Shown here one piece after another: positions 7,306 to 15,923 of a DNA stretch of 64,000 bases (within the stretch, counting starts at the first letter, position 1; the number at the start of each line of letters is the position of its first letter). The notes below the pieces were generated by a model. That model searched no databases, was not told where the DNA came from, and saw only the letters and a program-made list of their open reading frames with translations. Made by a program: the position numbers and the translations under genes. Location: assembly GCA_004340125.1 (NCBI GenBank), contig SLUK01000002.1:124001-188000 (forward strand). Reading direction: 5' to 3'. The stretch is from Harryflintia acetispora. Lineage in GTDB: Bacteria; Bacillota; Clostridia; Oscillospirales; Ruminococcaceae.

Positions 7306-9114
7306 ATGAAACGGACCGATTATTGCGGAGTGCTGTGCGAAAGCGATCTGGGCCGCACCGTGACGGTGGCGGGTTGGATCAGCGCCAAACGGGACATGGG
7401 CGGGGTAATCTTTCTGGACCTGCGGGACCGGGAGGGAATCTTACAGGTGGTCTGCGATGCAAGGAACCTCACCCAGACCGATTTCCATACGGCCGAGGGG
7501 CTCAAGAACGAGACGGTCGCAATTATGAGCGGAATGATCCGGGAGCGGGACGAGGAGACCTATAACCCGAAACTTGCCACCGGGACCATCGAGCTGGCGG
7601 CGGATTCTCTCGAGGTGCTCAGCGAGGCCGGAACGCTGCCCTTTCAGCTGGACGACAGTAATAACGTGCGGGAGGAGCTGCGGCTGCGCTACCGCTTTTT
7701 GGACTTGCGCCGGCCCGAGATGCTAAGAAACCTGCGCTTTCGCCACCGGGTCGCCCGGGTGGTGGAGGACTACCTGGACCGGGAGGGCTTCCTCTCGGTC
7801 GAGACCCCCATGCTCACCAAATCCACCCCCGAGGGGGCCCGGGATTATCTGGTGCCTTCGAGGGTCCATCCGGGCGAGTTCTACGCCCTGCCCCAGTCGC
7901 CGCAGATCTTTAAGCAGCTTCTGATGGTGGGCGGGATCGACAAATACTATCAGTTCGCGCGCTGCTTCCGGGACGAGGACCTGCGCGCCGACCGGCAGCC
8001 GGAGTTCACCCAGGTGGACATGGAGCTCTCCTTCGTGGACCAGGAGGACATCCTGCTCCATCTCGAGCGGCTTTTTAAGCACATTATGAAGGAGACGATG
8101 GGGCTGGATTTCCCTGCGCCCTTCCCGCGCATCACCTGGCAGGAGGCGATGGACCGCTACGGCAGCGACAAGCCGGACCTGCGCTTCGGGCTGCCGATCG
8201 TGGATGTCAGCGACATCGCAGCAAAATGCGGCTTCTCGGTGTTTTCTCAGGCGGCAAGGTCGGGGGGCTGCGTGCGGGCACTGAACGTCAAGGGCAAGGC
8301 GGATTTCACCCGAGGCGAGATCGAGGCGCTGACAGACAAGGCCCTCGGCTACGGCGCCAAGGGGATGGCCTGGATCGCCGTGCGCCAGGACGGGGAGCTC
8401 TACTCGGTGCTGACCAAATACTTTTCAAAGGATGACATGGACGCTCTGCTGGAGAGGGTAGAGGCGGCTCCCGGGGATTTCATCCTCTTTTGCGCCGACG
8501 GCCTTCCCACTGTGCGCCGCACGCTGGGCGGGCTGCGGCTGGACCTCGCCGGGATGCTTTCGCTGCGCCGAAAGGGGGATTTTTGCTTTTTGATCGTCAC
8601 CGACTTCCCGCAGTTCGAGTACTCCGAGGAGGAGGGGCGCTATGTGGCGACTCATCATCCCTTTACCATGCCTTATCCCGAGGACGTGCAGTATCTGTGC
8701 AGCGAGCCGGGACGGGTGCGCGCCCAGGCCTACGATGTGGTGCTCAACGGCGTCGAGCTCGGCAGCGGGAGCATGCGCATCCACCGCCCCGATATCCAGG
8801 AGAAGATGTTCGAGGCGCTGGGCTTCTCAGAGGCGGAGACCAAGGAACGCTTCGGTTTCCTGGTGGACGCCTTCCGCTACGGCACCCCGCCGCACGGCGG
8901 CTTTGCCTTCGGGCTGGACCGCCTGGTCATGCTGCTGCTGGGGGCCCGCTCGCTGCGGGAGGTCGTCGCCTTCCCGAAATTGGGCGACGCCTCCTGCCCG
9001 CTGACCGGCGCGCCGGGGATGGTGGACCCCTCCCAGCTCGAGGCGCTGGGACTTCATATTCAGATGCCGGCCTCGAGGAGGACAAGACGGCATAGACTTA
9101 TCTGTGAAGAATAA
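7306..9114 (+). CDS. aspS: Aspartate--tRNA ligase, bacterial type
   Basis: AspRS charges tRNA with aspartate in the cytoplasm. The 602-aa product has the N-terminal OB anticodon-binding domain (about 1-105), class II motif 2 (FARCFRDEDLRADRQPEFTQVDMELSF), the GAD insertion domain in the middle, and class II motif 3 (GGFAFGLDRLVMLLLG). Length is normal for the bacterial enzyme. Start 7306 follows AAGGAGGAG; the frame stays open leftward through the T-box but that part is leader RNA. The Asn-type T-box specifier suggests it may also aspartylate tRNA-Asn (inference). The next gene is nadE, separated by a repeat element. Confidence 0.97.
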   Translation: MKRTDYCGVLCESDLGRTVTVAGWISAKRDMGGVIFLDLRDREGILQVVCDARNLTQTDFHTAEGLKNETVAIMSGMIRERDEETYNPKLATGTIELAADSLEVLSEAGTLPFQLDDSNNVREELRLRYRFLDLRRPEMLRNLRFRHRVARVVEDYLDREGFLSVETPMLTKSTPEGARDYLVPSRVHPGEFYALPQSPQIFKQLLMVGGIDKYYQFARCFRDEDLRADRQPEFTQVDMELSFVDQEDILLHLERLFKHIMKETMGLDFPAPFPRITWQEAMDRYGSDKPDLRFGLPIVDVSDIAAKCGFSVFSQAARSGGCVRALNVKGKADFTRGEIEALTDKALGYGAKGMAWIAVRQDGELYSVLTKYFSKDDMDALLERVEAAPGDFILFCADGLPTVRRTLGGLRLDLAGMLSLRRKGDFCFLIVTDFPQFEYSEEEGRYVATHHPFTMPYPEDVQYLCSEPGRVRAQAYDVVLNGVELGSGSMRIHRPDIQEKMFEALGFSEAETKERFGFLVDAFRYGTPPHGGFAFGLDRLVMLLLGARSLREVVAFPKLGDASCPLTGAPGMVDPSQLEALGLHIQMPASRRTRRHRLICEE

Positions 9115-9180
9115 GCGAGCGGGAGGGGAGAGGTTGAGGGCCATCGGAGAAATTTTGAAAGAAATTCTGTAGATACTATT

Positions 9181-9273
9181 AAAAATAGCAGCTGCGCGCT
9201 ATTTTTACAATTCTTATGGCCGACCTACGGTCATGGCCATTTTTATTGCTTCGTTCATGCTCAGCAATAAAAA
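9181..9273 (+). repeat. 93-bp three-hairpin repeat, copy 1
   Basis: Three consecutive stem-loops: AAAAATAGC / GCTATTTTT (9181-9206), ATGGCC-GACC / GGTC-GGCCAT (9216-9240), and TTTTTATTGCT / AGCAATAAAAA (9240-9273). A second copy of equal length and orientation lies at 32498-32590. The last 60 bases differ at about six positions, five of them in the apical loop of hairpin three; hairpin one differs in sequence but keeps its pairing. The first hairpin could also terminate the aspS transcript. No coding potential is seen. Confidence 0.85.
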
Positions 9274-9292
9274 AGAGAAATGGGGGAGCGGC

Positions 9293-11200
9293 ATGAAGGA
9301 CGGATTTATCAGGGTGGCGGCCGGCACGCCGAAAATCAGGGTGGCGGACTGCGATTATAACGCGGGCCAGGTGGTCGCGCTGGCAAAACAAGCGGATGAG
9401 CAAAACGTTAGGCTCCTATGTCTGCCCGAGCTGGTGCTCAGCGCTTATACCTGCTGCGACCTCTTTTTGCAGGACACCCTGCTGCGGGGCGCCCTTGACG
9501 CCCTGCGCCGGGTACTAAGGGAAACCCGGGAGCTGGAAACGGTCCTGGTGCTCGGACTGCCGCTGCAGGCGGCGGGCAAGCTCTATAACTGCGCCGCCGT
9601 CTGCCACAGGGGTGAATTGCTGGGGCTGGTTCCGAAGCGGTTTTTACCCAATTACGGCGAGTTTTACGAGGCACGGCTCTTCACTCCCTCGTCCGGGGAG
9701 AACAAAAGCTATTCCCTGGATGGGCGCCAGGTGCCCTTCGGCCCCAGGCTGCTTTTCTGCTGCGAGGAGATGGAGGATTTCTGCTTCGGGGTGGAAATCT
9801 GCGAGGACCTCTGGTCCTGCGCCCCGCCCTCGGTCGGGCACTGTGCGGCGGGGGCGCTGATGATCTGCAACCTGTCGGCCAGCGACGAGACCGTCGGCAA
9901 GGCGGATTACCGCCGGGCGCTGGTGGGCGGCCAGTCGGCGCGGCTGTGCTGCGGCTATCTCTATGCCGATGCGGGCGAGGGGGAATCCACCACCGACCTG
10001 GTCTTTGCCGGGCATAATCTGATCGCCGAGAACGGGGCGGTGCTCGCCGAGAGCGAGCGCTTTACCACCGGCCTGGTCATAAGCGAGGTGGACGTCTCCC
10101 GCCTCGCTTACGAGCGGCGGAGGCTGACCACCTTCCCGGCGCGGCAGGACGAGGGATACCTTAGGATTCCCTTCTCTCTGCCGCTCCACGAAACCACGCT
10201 CACCCGTCCGGTCAGCCCCTTCCCCTTTATTCCACAGGATCCGGCGGCGCTTCATGCCAACTGCGAAGACATCCTGCGCCTGCAGAGCGCGGGGCTCTGT
10301 CAGCGCCTCCTGCACACCGGCGCCAAATGCGCGGTGCTCGGCCTGTCGGGGGGCCTGGACTCCGCTTTGGCGCTGCTGGTGGCGGTGCGCGCGGCGGACT
10401 GGATGGGCGTGCCCCGCGCCTTCGTGCGGGCGGTGACCATGCCCTGCTTTGGCACCAGCGCGCGCACGCTGCAAAACGCGCATGCGCTCTGCGAAAGCCT
10501 CGGGGTGCCGCTGCGCGAAATCCCGATCACGCAGGCGGTGCGCCGTCATTTTGCCGACATCGGACAGGATGAGGAGCGCCGCGACGTGACCTATGAAAAC
10601 GCCCAGGCGCGGGAGCGCACCCAGGTGCTGATGGACCTCGCCAACCAGCAGGGGGGACTGGTCATCGGCACCGGGGACCTCTCCGAGCTGGCGCTCGGCT
10701 GGGCGACCTATAACGGGGACCACATGTCGATGTACGCGGTGAACGCCTCGGTCCCCAAGACCCTGGTGCGCCATCTGGTGGCGCACGAGGCCGCCCGGAT
10801 CGGCGGCAGGGCCGGGGAGGTGCTGCGCGACATCCTGGACACCCCGGTCAGCCCCGAGCTGCTGCCCGGCGGCGGGGAGGGGATCGTTCAGCGCACCGAG
10901 GAGCTCGTCGGGCCCTACGAGCTGCATGACTTCTTCCTCTACTATGCCATCCGCTGGGGTTTTGCGCCGCAAAAGGTGCTGCGCCTGGCCTGCCGCGCCT
11001 TTAAAGAAAAGTATCCGCGCGAAACCATCCTGCGTTGGCTCAAGGAGTTTTACCGGCGGTTTTTCGCCCAGCAGTTTAAGCGCTCCTGCCTGCCGGACGC
11101 GCCGAAGGTCGGCTCGGTCACCCTCTCCCCGAGGGGGGACTGGCGCATGCCCAGCGACGCTTCGGCTCGGCTTTGGCTCTCCCAGTTGGAGAATATGTGA
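9293..11200 (+). CDS. nadE: Glutamine-dependent NAD+ synthetase
   Basis: This enzyme converts deamido-NAD to NAD using ATP and glutamine-derived ammonia. The 635-aa protein has an N-terminal nitrilase-type glutaminase domain (about 1-300) with the Glu-Lys-Cys triad in LCLPELVLS, VPKRFLPNYGEFYE and GVEICEDLW, and a C-terminal NAD synthase domain with the PP-loop LGLSGGLDSALALLV, followed by GTGDLSELALGWATYNGDHMS. This is the usual two-domain length. Start 9293 follows GGGGGAG; the in-frame ATG at 9233 lies inside the repeat element and is rejected. The gene is transcribed alone. Confidence 0.96.
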   Translation: MKDGFIRVAAGTPKIRVADCDYNAGQVVALAKQADEQNVRLLCLPELVLSAYTCCDLFLQDTLLRGALDALRRVLRETRELETVLVLGLPLQAAGKLYNCAAVCHRGELLGLVPKRFLPNYGEFYEARLFTPSSGENKSYSLDGRQVPFGPRLLFCCEEMEDFCFGVEICEDLWSCAPPSVGHCAAGALMICNLSASDETVGKADYRRALVGGQSARLCCGYLYADAGEGESTTDLVFAGHNLIAENGAVLAESERFTTGLVISEVDVSRLAYERRRLTTFPARQDEGYLRIPFSLPLHETTLTRPVSPFPFIPQDPAALHANCEDILRLQSAGLCQRLLHTGAKCAVLGLSGGLDSALALLVAVRAADWMGVPRAFVRAVTMPCFGTSARTLQNAHALCESLGVPLREIPITQAVRRHFADIGQDEERRDVTYENAQARERTQVLMDLANQQGGLVIGTGDLSELALGWATYNGDHMSMYAVNASVPKTLVRHLVAHEAARIGGRAGEVLRDILDTPVSPELLPGGGEGIVQRTEELVGPYELHDFFLYYAIRWGFAPQKVLRLACRAFKEKYPRETILRWLKEFYRRFFAQQFKRSCLPDAPKVGSVTLSPRGDWRMPSDASARLWLSQLENM

Positions 11201-11552
11201 AAAGGGTGAATCTTACATTTTTCTTAATCCTAAGTCTTCCCAGTATACTTTCCCCCTGTGATCCGATATAATGGGACAAGCGCAAAGGGCGCACAGAATT
11301 TCTTCAAACGCGGAATCGTTTTGGCGCCCTTTATGAAGTGCTGAAAGCTCTGCTTTCAGCACTTCCCGATGTATGCCCCCGGAAAGCGCCGTTTTATATT
11401 TTCAAAAATTTCACATATTTCTTTTGACAATCTCTTGACAGACTGGCGTAGAGATTGTATTATTGTACTACAGTGTTAATACAAATAATACGGATAGTAC
11501 GAAGAGAAATCGGACGGCCCGGGCGGACCTGTAATAGAGAGGGAGAATCGAC
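11201..11552. other. Intergenic leader region upstream of the efflux operon
   Basis: No gene is seen in this 352-bp stretch. It holds a TATAAT at 11267-11272, an inverted pair AAAGGGCGC / GCGCCCTTT (about 11284-11332) with a long loop, a perfect 13-bp hairpin AAGTGCTGAAAGC / GCTTTCAGCACTT (11336-11364) without a T run, and a second, consensus promoter at 11435-11463. It may encode a short structured RNA or hold regulator sites. Confidence 0.5.
11435..11463 (+). promoter_or_regulatory. Promoter of MacA/MacB-type operon
   Basis: TTGACA at 11435-11440, a 17-bp spacer and TATTAT at 11458-11463; an additional TTGACA-like hexamer lies nine bases upstream. Transcription would begin about 80 bases before the adaptor start. 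Confidence 0.8.
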
Positions 11553-13028
11553 ATGAAACTGAACCTGAAAAAGCCGAATTTTAAGTTTAAAAAGCCAAAG
11601 CTCAAAACGGTGCTGATCCTCTGTGCGGTGGTTGCGGTGGGTGGTTTTGCCGCCGTCAAGGTGATGGGGATGGGCAAATCCTCCGCCATGCCGGTCAGCG
11701 TGACGCCGCTGCAAAAGGGGAGCCTGCAGAATGTCATCAGCGCCTCCGGCACGGTGGAAAGCGCGGACGCCTCGTACATATATACCAAGCTGCAGAGCCC
11801 GGTGCTCAGGCTCAATGTCTCGGTGGGGGACCGCGTCAGCGAAGGGGACGTGCTCTGCGAGATGGACACCGAGGACCTCAAGCTGGACATCGCGCGCCAG
11901 CAGGCGTCGATCGCCAAGGCCCAGGCGGGCGACGAGCACAACATCGACGTCAGCCAAAAGCAGTACAACAACGCGAAAGACAACATTAAAAACGACCTCA
12001 ACAGCGCCCTGATCAGCGCCGAGACCGAGCTCAAGGCCGCCAAGAAGGCGGCCGACAACGCGCAGGAGGCCTATGACGACGCCAAGGACGACTATGAGGA
12101 CGCCAAGGACGACCACACCGTCGGCGATTCCGACTCGGATACCCTTACCGTCAAGCAGGCGCGCAAGCTCAAGGATGAGGCGGACCGCGCCTATTCCGAC
12201 GCGCGCATGCGCTATGAAAACGCCAAGCGGCAGCGGGATGCGGCGATCAATGCGGCCAACCAGGAGCTCGAGGGATACGAGGATACCATCGAGGGGAACA
12301 AGATCGCGGCCGACCTGACCGCCGAGCAGCTCGAGCTGCAGAAGCTGAGAAGGGATTTGGAGGATTCGGTGATTACCTCCCCGATCAATGGCACGGTCAC
12401 GGCGGTCTACGCCAAGGAGGGCGTGCCGGGCAACGGGCTGATGTTCGTGGTGGAGGACACCGACGCGCTGCAGATCAAGACCACGCTCAAGGAGTACGAC
12501 ATTGGCACGGTGCAGGAGGGGATGAGCGCCACCATCAAGGCGGACGCCACCGGCGAAGAGGAGTTCGAGGGCGCGGTCCGGCGGATCTATCCCGCGGCGA
12601 TCAAGGCGGCGGACGGCACCACCAAGACCGACGGCACCGTGGAGTTCGAGACCGACGTGGAGCTGACCAGCAAGGGCACCGGGCTGCGCATCGGGATGAG
12701 CGTGCGGCTAAACATCCTCACTGCCAGCAAAGAGGACGTCTGGTCGGTCCCCTATGACGCGGTGACCCTGGGCGCAAGCGGGGAGGACATCGTCTATGTC
12801 GCCCGCCCCGGCACCGGGGAGCAGGCGGGCAAGACCGTCGCCGAGGCGGTCCCGGTCACCACCGGGATGGAGACCGATTTCGACGTCGAGATCGCTGCCG
12901 AGGGGCTGAAGGACGGCGACCAGATCATCTCCGATCCGACCGGGATCGCGCCCGGTATGGAAATCATGGTCCTGCCCGCGATGGGCGGCATGGCGGGCGA
13001 TATGGCCGGCGCCATGGCGGAGGGTTAA
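11553..13028 (+). CDS. Periplasmic-adaptor-type subunit of ABC exporter (HlyD/MacA family)
   Basis: The 491-aa protein has a basic N-terminus and one membrane helix (about 22-40), a biotinyl-lipoyl-like half motif (SASGTVESADASYIYTKLQSPVLRLNVSVGDRVSEGDVLCEMD), a long coiled-coil hairpin (about 110-265, rich in DDAKDDYEDAKDD), the second lipoyl half (VITSPINGTVTAVYAKEGVPG) and beta-barrel/membrane-proximal domains. The C-terminus is Gly/Met/Ala-rich. The ABC ATPase and MacB-like permease follow, so this is the membrane-fusion subunit of a tripartite-like exporter of peptides, antibiotics or other amphiphiles. RBS GAGAGGGAGAA precedes the start. Confidence 0.9.
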   Translation: MKLNLKKPNFKFKKPKLKTVLILCAVVAVGGFAAVKVMGMGKSSAMPVSVTPLQKGSLQNVISASGTVESADASYIYTKLQSPVLRLNVSVGDRVSEGDVLCEMDTEDLKLDIARQQASIAKAQAGDEHNIDVSQKQYNNAKDNIKNDLNSALISAETELKAAKKAADNAQEAYDDAKDDYEDAKDDHTVGDSDSDTLTVKQARKLKDEADRAYSDARMRYENAKRQRDAAINAANQELEGYEDTIEGNKIAADLTAEQLELQKLRRDLEDSVITSPINGTVTAVYAKEGVPGNGLMFVVEDTDALQIKTTLKEYDIGTVQEGMSATIKADATGEEEFEGAVRRIYPAAIKAADGTTKTDGTVEFETDVELTSKGTGLRIGMSVRLNILTASKEDVWSVPYDAVTLGASGEDIVYVARPGTGEQAGKTVAEAVPVTTGMETDFDVEIAAEGLKDGDQIISDPTGIAPGMEIMVLPAMGGMAGDMAGAMAEG

Positions 13029-13097
13029 GTTTGAAAGATAAATCTTTCAAACTCACAGAATTGCGCCTTGGCAGGGCCAAAAACGGCACAATTCCTG
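13028..13097 (+). other. Two intercistronic stem-loops
   Basis: AGTTTGAAAGA / TCTTTCAAACT (about 13028-13053) has 11 pairs and a short loop, and GAATTGCGCC / GGCACAATTC (about 13061-13097) forms a second imperfect stem. They separate the adaptor gene from the ATPase gene; no T run follows. They could adjust mRNA stability or translation between the subunits. Confidence 0.5.
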
Positions 13098-13115
13098 AAA
13101 GGAATGACCACAACA

Positions 13116-13856
13116 ATGGAAGAAGAGATCATGACCCCCCAGGATGAAAATATAATCATCGACATGAAGGGGATTTATAAGCGCTTTTACATCGGGCAGC
13201 CCAACGAGCTGGAGATCCTGCGCGGGATCGACCTGCGGGTAAAGAAGGGGGAATTCCTCTCCATCGTGGGGGCATCCGGTTCGGGCAAGAGCACCCTGAT
13301 GAACATCATCGGGGCGCTGGACAGGGCGACCGAGGGAGACTATGTGCTCGACGGGGTGCAGATGCGGGACGTGCCGGACAGCCAGCTTTCGAGCATCCGT
13401 AACCGCAAGATCGGGTTCGTTTTCCAGACCTTCAACCTGATCCCGCGCACCAGCGCCCTGAGCAACGTCGAACTGCCCATGCTCTACGCCGGGATGTCCG
13501 GCGGCGAGCGCGCAAGGCGCGCCAAGGAGCTGCTCGAACTGGTGGAGATGGGCGACCGCATGAAGCATATGCCCAGCGAGCTGTCGGGCGGGCAGAAGCA
13601 GCGCGTCGCGATCGCGAGGGCGATGGCCAACGACCCGGCGATCATTTTGGCCGACGAGCCGACCGGCGCGCTGGATTCGGCCACCGGACGGCTGGTGATG
13701 GACCTGTTCCACCGGCTGCACCGCGAGCAGGGCAAGACCATCGTGCTCATTACCCATAACCCCGAGCTGGCGGCCGAGACCGAGCATATTGTGACCATCA
13801 GCGACGGGCGGATCGTCAGCCGCCAGCAGGGGGGTGAAGTGCGTGCAGCTGTTTGA
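13116..13856 (+). CDS. ABC transporter ATP-binding protein, MacB/LolD type
   Basis: A 246-aa ATPase with Walker A VGASGSGKSTLMN, Q-loop FVFQTFNLIPRTSALSNVELP, signature LSGGQKQRVAIARAMA, Walker B IILADEPTGALDS and the switch His in VLITHN. This pattern is typical of the MacB/LolD/FtsE-like group. Possible starts are 13104, 13116 and 13131; the middle ATG is given, none having an outstanding ribosome site. The stop overlaps the permease start. It energises the exporter formed with the adjacent adaptor and permease. Confidence 0.92.
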   Translation: MEEEIMTPQDENIIIDMKGIYKRFYIGQPNELEILRGIDLRVKKGEFLSIVGASGSGKSTLMNIIGALDRATEGDYVLDGVQMRDVPDSQLSSIRNRKIGFVFQTFNLIPRTSALSNVELPMLYAGMSGGERARRAKELLELVEMGDRMKHMPSELSGGQKQRVAIARAMANDPAIILADEPTGALDSATGRLVMDLFHRLHREQGKTIVLITHNPELAAETEHIVTISDGRIVSRQQGGEVRAAV

Positions 13857-15117
13857 GAATATCACCCTGGCGATCAACGGCCTGCGCTCCAATAAGATGC
13901 GCGCGCTGCTGACCATGCTGGGGATCATCATCGGGATCGGCTCGGTGATCGCCATCGTCACGGTGGGCGACGCGATGACCGGCTCGGTGGAGAGCGTCTT
14001 CAACGACATGGGCGCCAACAGCATCCAGCTCTACATTTCCGACAAGCCGGACGAATATGGCAACACCGACTGGAACCGTCCCTATGCCAATGAGGATTAT
14101 ATCAGCCAGGAGATGATCGACGCCTACCTCGAGCGCTTCAGCGAAGAGATTGCGGCCTGGGCGGTCACCGACAGCGTGGGTCCCGGGCAGATCGCAGCGG
14201 GCAGGCGGGAGTCAAACGTCTATATCTACGGCACCAATGCGGGGGCGCTGGCCATCCAGAATATCGACGTGGTAGCCGGGCACGACCTCAACGAGCGCGA
14301 GGTCAAGGGGGAAAAGAACGCGGCGGTGGTTTCCAGCGCGGTGATCGAAAAGCTCTTCCCCAATCTGACGCCGCAGCAGGCGCTGGGGCAGGAGGTCAAG
14401 GTGCGGGTCTCCAAGGGGATGTACACCTTCACCATCGTGGGGGTCTATAACTATGAGGTGACCGGCTTCGCGGCCAGCATGACGGGCGACACCACCCGCC
14501 AGATGTTCATCCCCGTGGGGGTGGCCAAGAAGATGATGACCGGGGACGATGTGCCGGATGGCTATTACGCCCTACAGGTCAAGGGCACGTCCAAGGTGAC
14601 CGACGTGCAAAAGTTTGCCGAACGCTCGGAGCAGTTTTTTAACCGTACCTTCTACCGCGGCAACAAATATGTCGAAATCTATGCGCAGAACATGGACAGC
14701 ATGATCCAGCAGATGACCGGCATGATGGGCACCATGAAGCTGGCGATCTCGGTCATCGCGGCGATTTCGCTCCTGGTGGGCGGGATCGGGGTGATGAACA
14801 TCATGCTCGTCTCGGTGACCGAGCGTACCCGCGAGATCGGCACGCGCAAGGCGCTGGGCGCCAAGAACAGTGCGATCCGGGTGCAGTTCATCGTCGAATC
14901 GATCATCATCTGTATGATCGGCGGGGTGATCGGGGTGCTCACCGGCACCACGCTCGGAAGGCTTGGATCGGTGCTGCTGGGCTCGCCCGGCTGGCCGTCG
15001 CTGCTCTCCGTGTTCGTGGCGGTCGGTTTCTCGATGGCCATCGGCGTCTTCTTCGGCTACTATCCGGCCAACAAGGCGGCAAAGCTCGATCCCATCGAGG
15101 CGCTGCGTTACGAATAA
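13843..15117 (+). CDS. ABC transporter permease, MacB/FtsX family
   Basis: The 424-aa product has the MacB-like layout: N-terminal helix (ALLTMLGIIIGIGSVIAIVTVGDAM), a large extracytoplasmic MacB core domain (about 50-285) and three C-terminal helices with the FtsX segment GGIGVMNIMLVSVTERTREIGTRKALGAK. The GTG at 13843 is chosen since GGGGGGTGA lies five bases upstream; GTG 13834 is an alternative adding three residues. It overlaps the ATPase gene and a strong terminator follows. It probably couples ATP hydrolysis to substrate extrusion through the adaptor. Confidence 0.92.
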   Translation: MQLFENITLAINGLRSNKMRALLTMLGIIIGIGSVIAIVTVGDAMTGSVESVFNDMGANSIQLYISDKPDEYGNTDWNRPYANEDYISQEMIDAYLERFSEEIAAWAVTDSVGPGQIAAGRRESNVYIYGTNAGALAIQNIDVVAGHDLNEREVKGEKNAAVVSSAVIEKLFPNLTPQQALGQEVKVRVSKGMYTFTIVGVYNYEVTGFAASMTGDTTRQMFIPVGVAKKMMTGDDVPDGYYALQVKGTSKVTDVQKFAERSEQFFNRTFYRGNKYVEIYAQNMDSMIQQMTGMMGTMKLAISVIAAISLLVGGIGVMNIMLVSVTERTREIGTRKALGAKNSAIRVQFIVESIIICMIGGVIGVLTGTTLGRLGSVLLGSPGWPSLLSVFVAVGFSMAIGVFFGYYPANKAAKLDPIEALRYE

Positions 15118-15133
15118 AAAACAAACAAATAGC

Positions 15134-15163
15134 AAAAGAGACGGGAAACTCCCGTCTCTTTTT
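15134..15163 (+). terminator. Terminator of MacA/MacB-type operon
   Basis: Stem AGAGACGGGA / TCCCGTCTCT followed by five T. Confidence 0.9.
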
Positions 15164-15223
15164 GTATGCCCGGCGGCCCCGGAGTGCAGAATAAAGACAG
15201 AACCATTACAAGGAGGCCGGAAG

Positions 15224-15722
15224 ATGAACATTACCTTTAAAGGCAAGCAAGCCGTTGACCCTTTTGGGAAGCCCGTTGCAGGTGGGGGAAAAGCTGCCGC
15301 CCTGTACTTTAACCGACAGTGAGCTGCGCCCGGTGCGGGAAGAGGAGCTCAAGTCCCCGGCGGTGCTGCTCACCGTCCCTTCGCTGGACACCGGAGTCTG
15401 CGACGAGGAAGTGCGCCGCTTCAATGAAAAGGCCGCCGCGCTGCCTGGCGCGCAGGTCTATGCGGTCAGCATGGACTTGCCCTTTGCGCAGGCGCGCTGG
15501 TGCGCCGCCGCAGGGATCGAGCAGGTCCAGACGCTTTCAGACTACCGGGAGCGCAGCTTTGGCAAAGCGAGCGGGACGCTGATCGAGGAGCTCATGCTGC
15601 TCACCCGGGCGGTGTTCCTGCTGGACCGGGAAGGGAGGATCACCTATACCGAGTATGTGCCCGAGGTCACCGACCATCCGAACTATGAGCGCATCTATGG
15701 CGAGCTGGAAAAATTGTTATAA
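15224..15722 (+). pseudogene. tpx: Thiol peroxidase (Tpx) with a +1 frameshift near the N-terminus
   Basis: Tpx reduces peroxides with thioredoxin. A strong site (AGGAGG) precedes ATG 15224, which encodes the conserved start MNITFKGKQAV; after GTT (15254-15256) one extra base moves the reading frame, and the remainder TLLGSPLQVGEKLPP... continues in the next frame to 15722. Removing a single base at about 15257 restores the expected protein. The downstream frame keeps the peroxidatic Cys (PSLDTGVCDEE) and a candidate resolving Cys (ARWCAAAG). Without the shift, translation would need TTG 15255, which has no ribosome site. Sequencing error, inactivation or recoding are all possible. Confidence 0.75.
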
Positions 15723-15724
15723 TG

Positions 15725-15758
15725 AAGAACGGACGGAGAAAACTCCGTCCGTTCTTTG
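15725..15758 (+). terminator. Terminator after tpx
   Basis: Stem AAGAACGGACGGAG / CTCCGTCCGTTCTT with an AAAA loop and three T. Confidence 0.8.
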
Positions 15759-15804
15759 TCTGCGCGCCAATTTTGCAGGAGCCAGTGCCCCGGAAATAAT
15801 ATTT

Positions 15805-15899
15805 GCTTCGATCCACGCACCCGCAGGGGTGCGACCTTGAACGTGGGCCGTGTCCAGACCCCCACGCTGTTTCGATCCACGCACCCGCAAGGGTGCGAC
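15805..15899 (-). CRISPR. Minimal type I-C-like CRISPR remnant: two repeats, one spacer
   Basis: Two 31-bp repeats at 15805-15835 and 15869-15899 differ at two positions and flank a 33-bp spacer (15836-15868). On the minus strand the repeat starts GTCGCACCC, contains a short inverted repeat and ends GTGGATCGAAAC, matching the known type I-C repeat pattern (GTCGC...GAAAC, about 32 bp, spacers of 33-35 bp). The copy at 15805 ends GAAGC instead of GAAAC and so looks like the degenerate leader-distal end. No cas genes lie nearby. Confidence 0.8.
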
Positions 15900-15923
15900 C
15901 TTGTGAGCTGATACCGTGGCCCC

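Noticed and set aside
9644..10972. 442-codon minus-strand frame opposite nadE
   Set aside because: Antisense to a protein with clear glutaminase and NAD synthase motifs; composition is typical of high-GC shadow frames.
13028..13053. Hairpin between adaptor and ATPase considered as a terminator
   Set aside because: No T run follows and the next genes clearly belong to the same transporter, so it was recorded only as an intercistronic structure.
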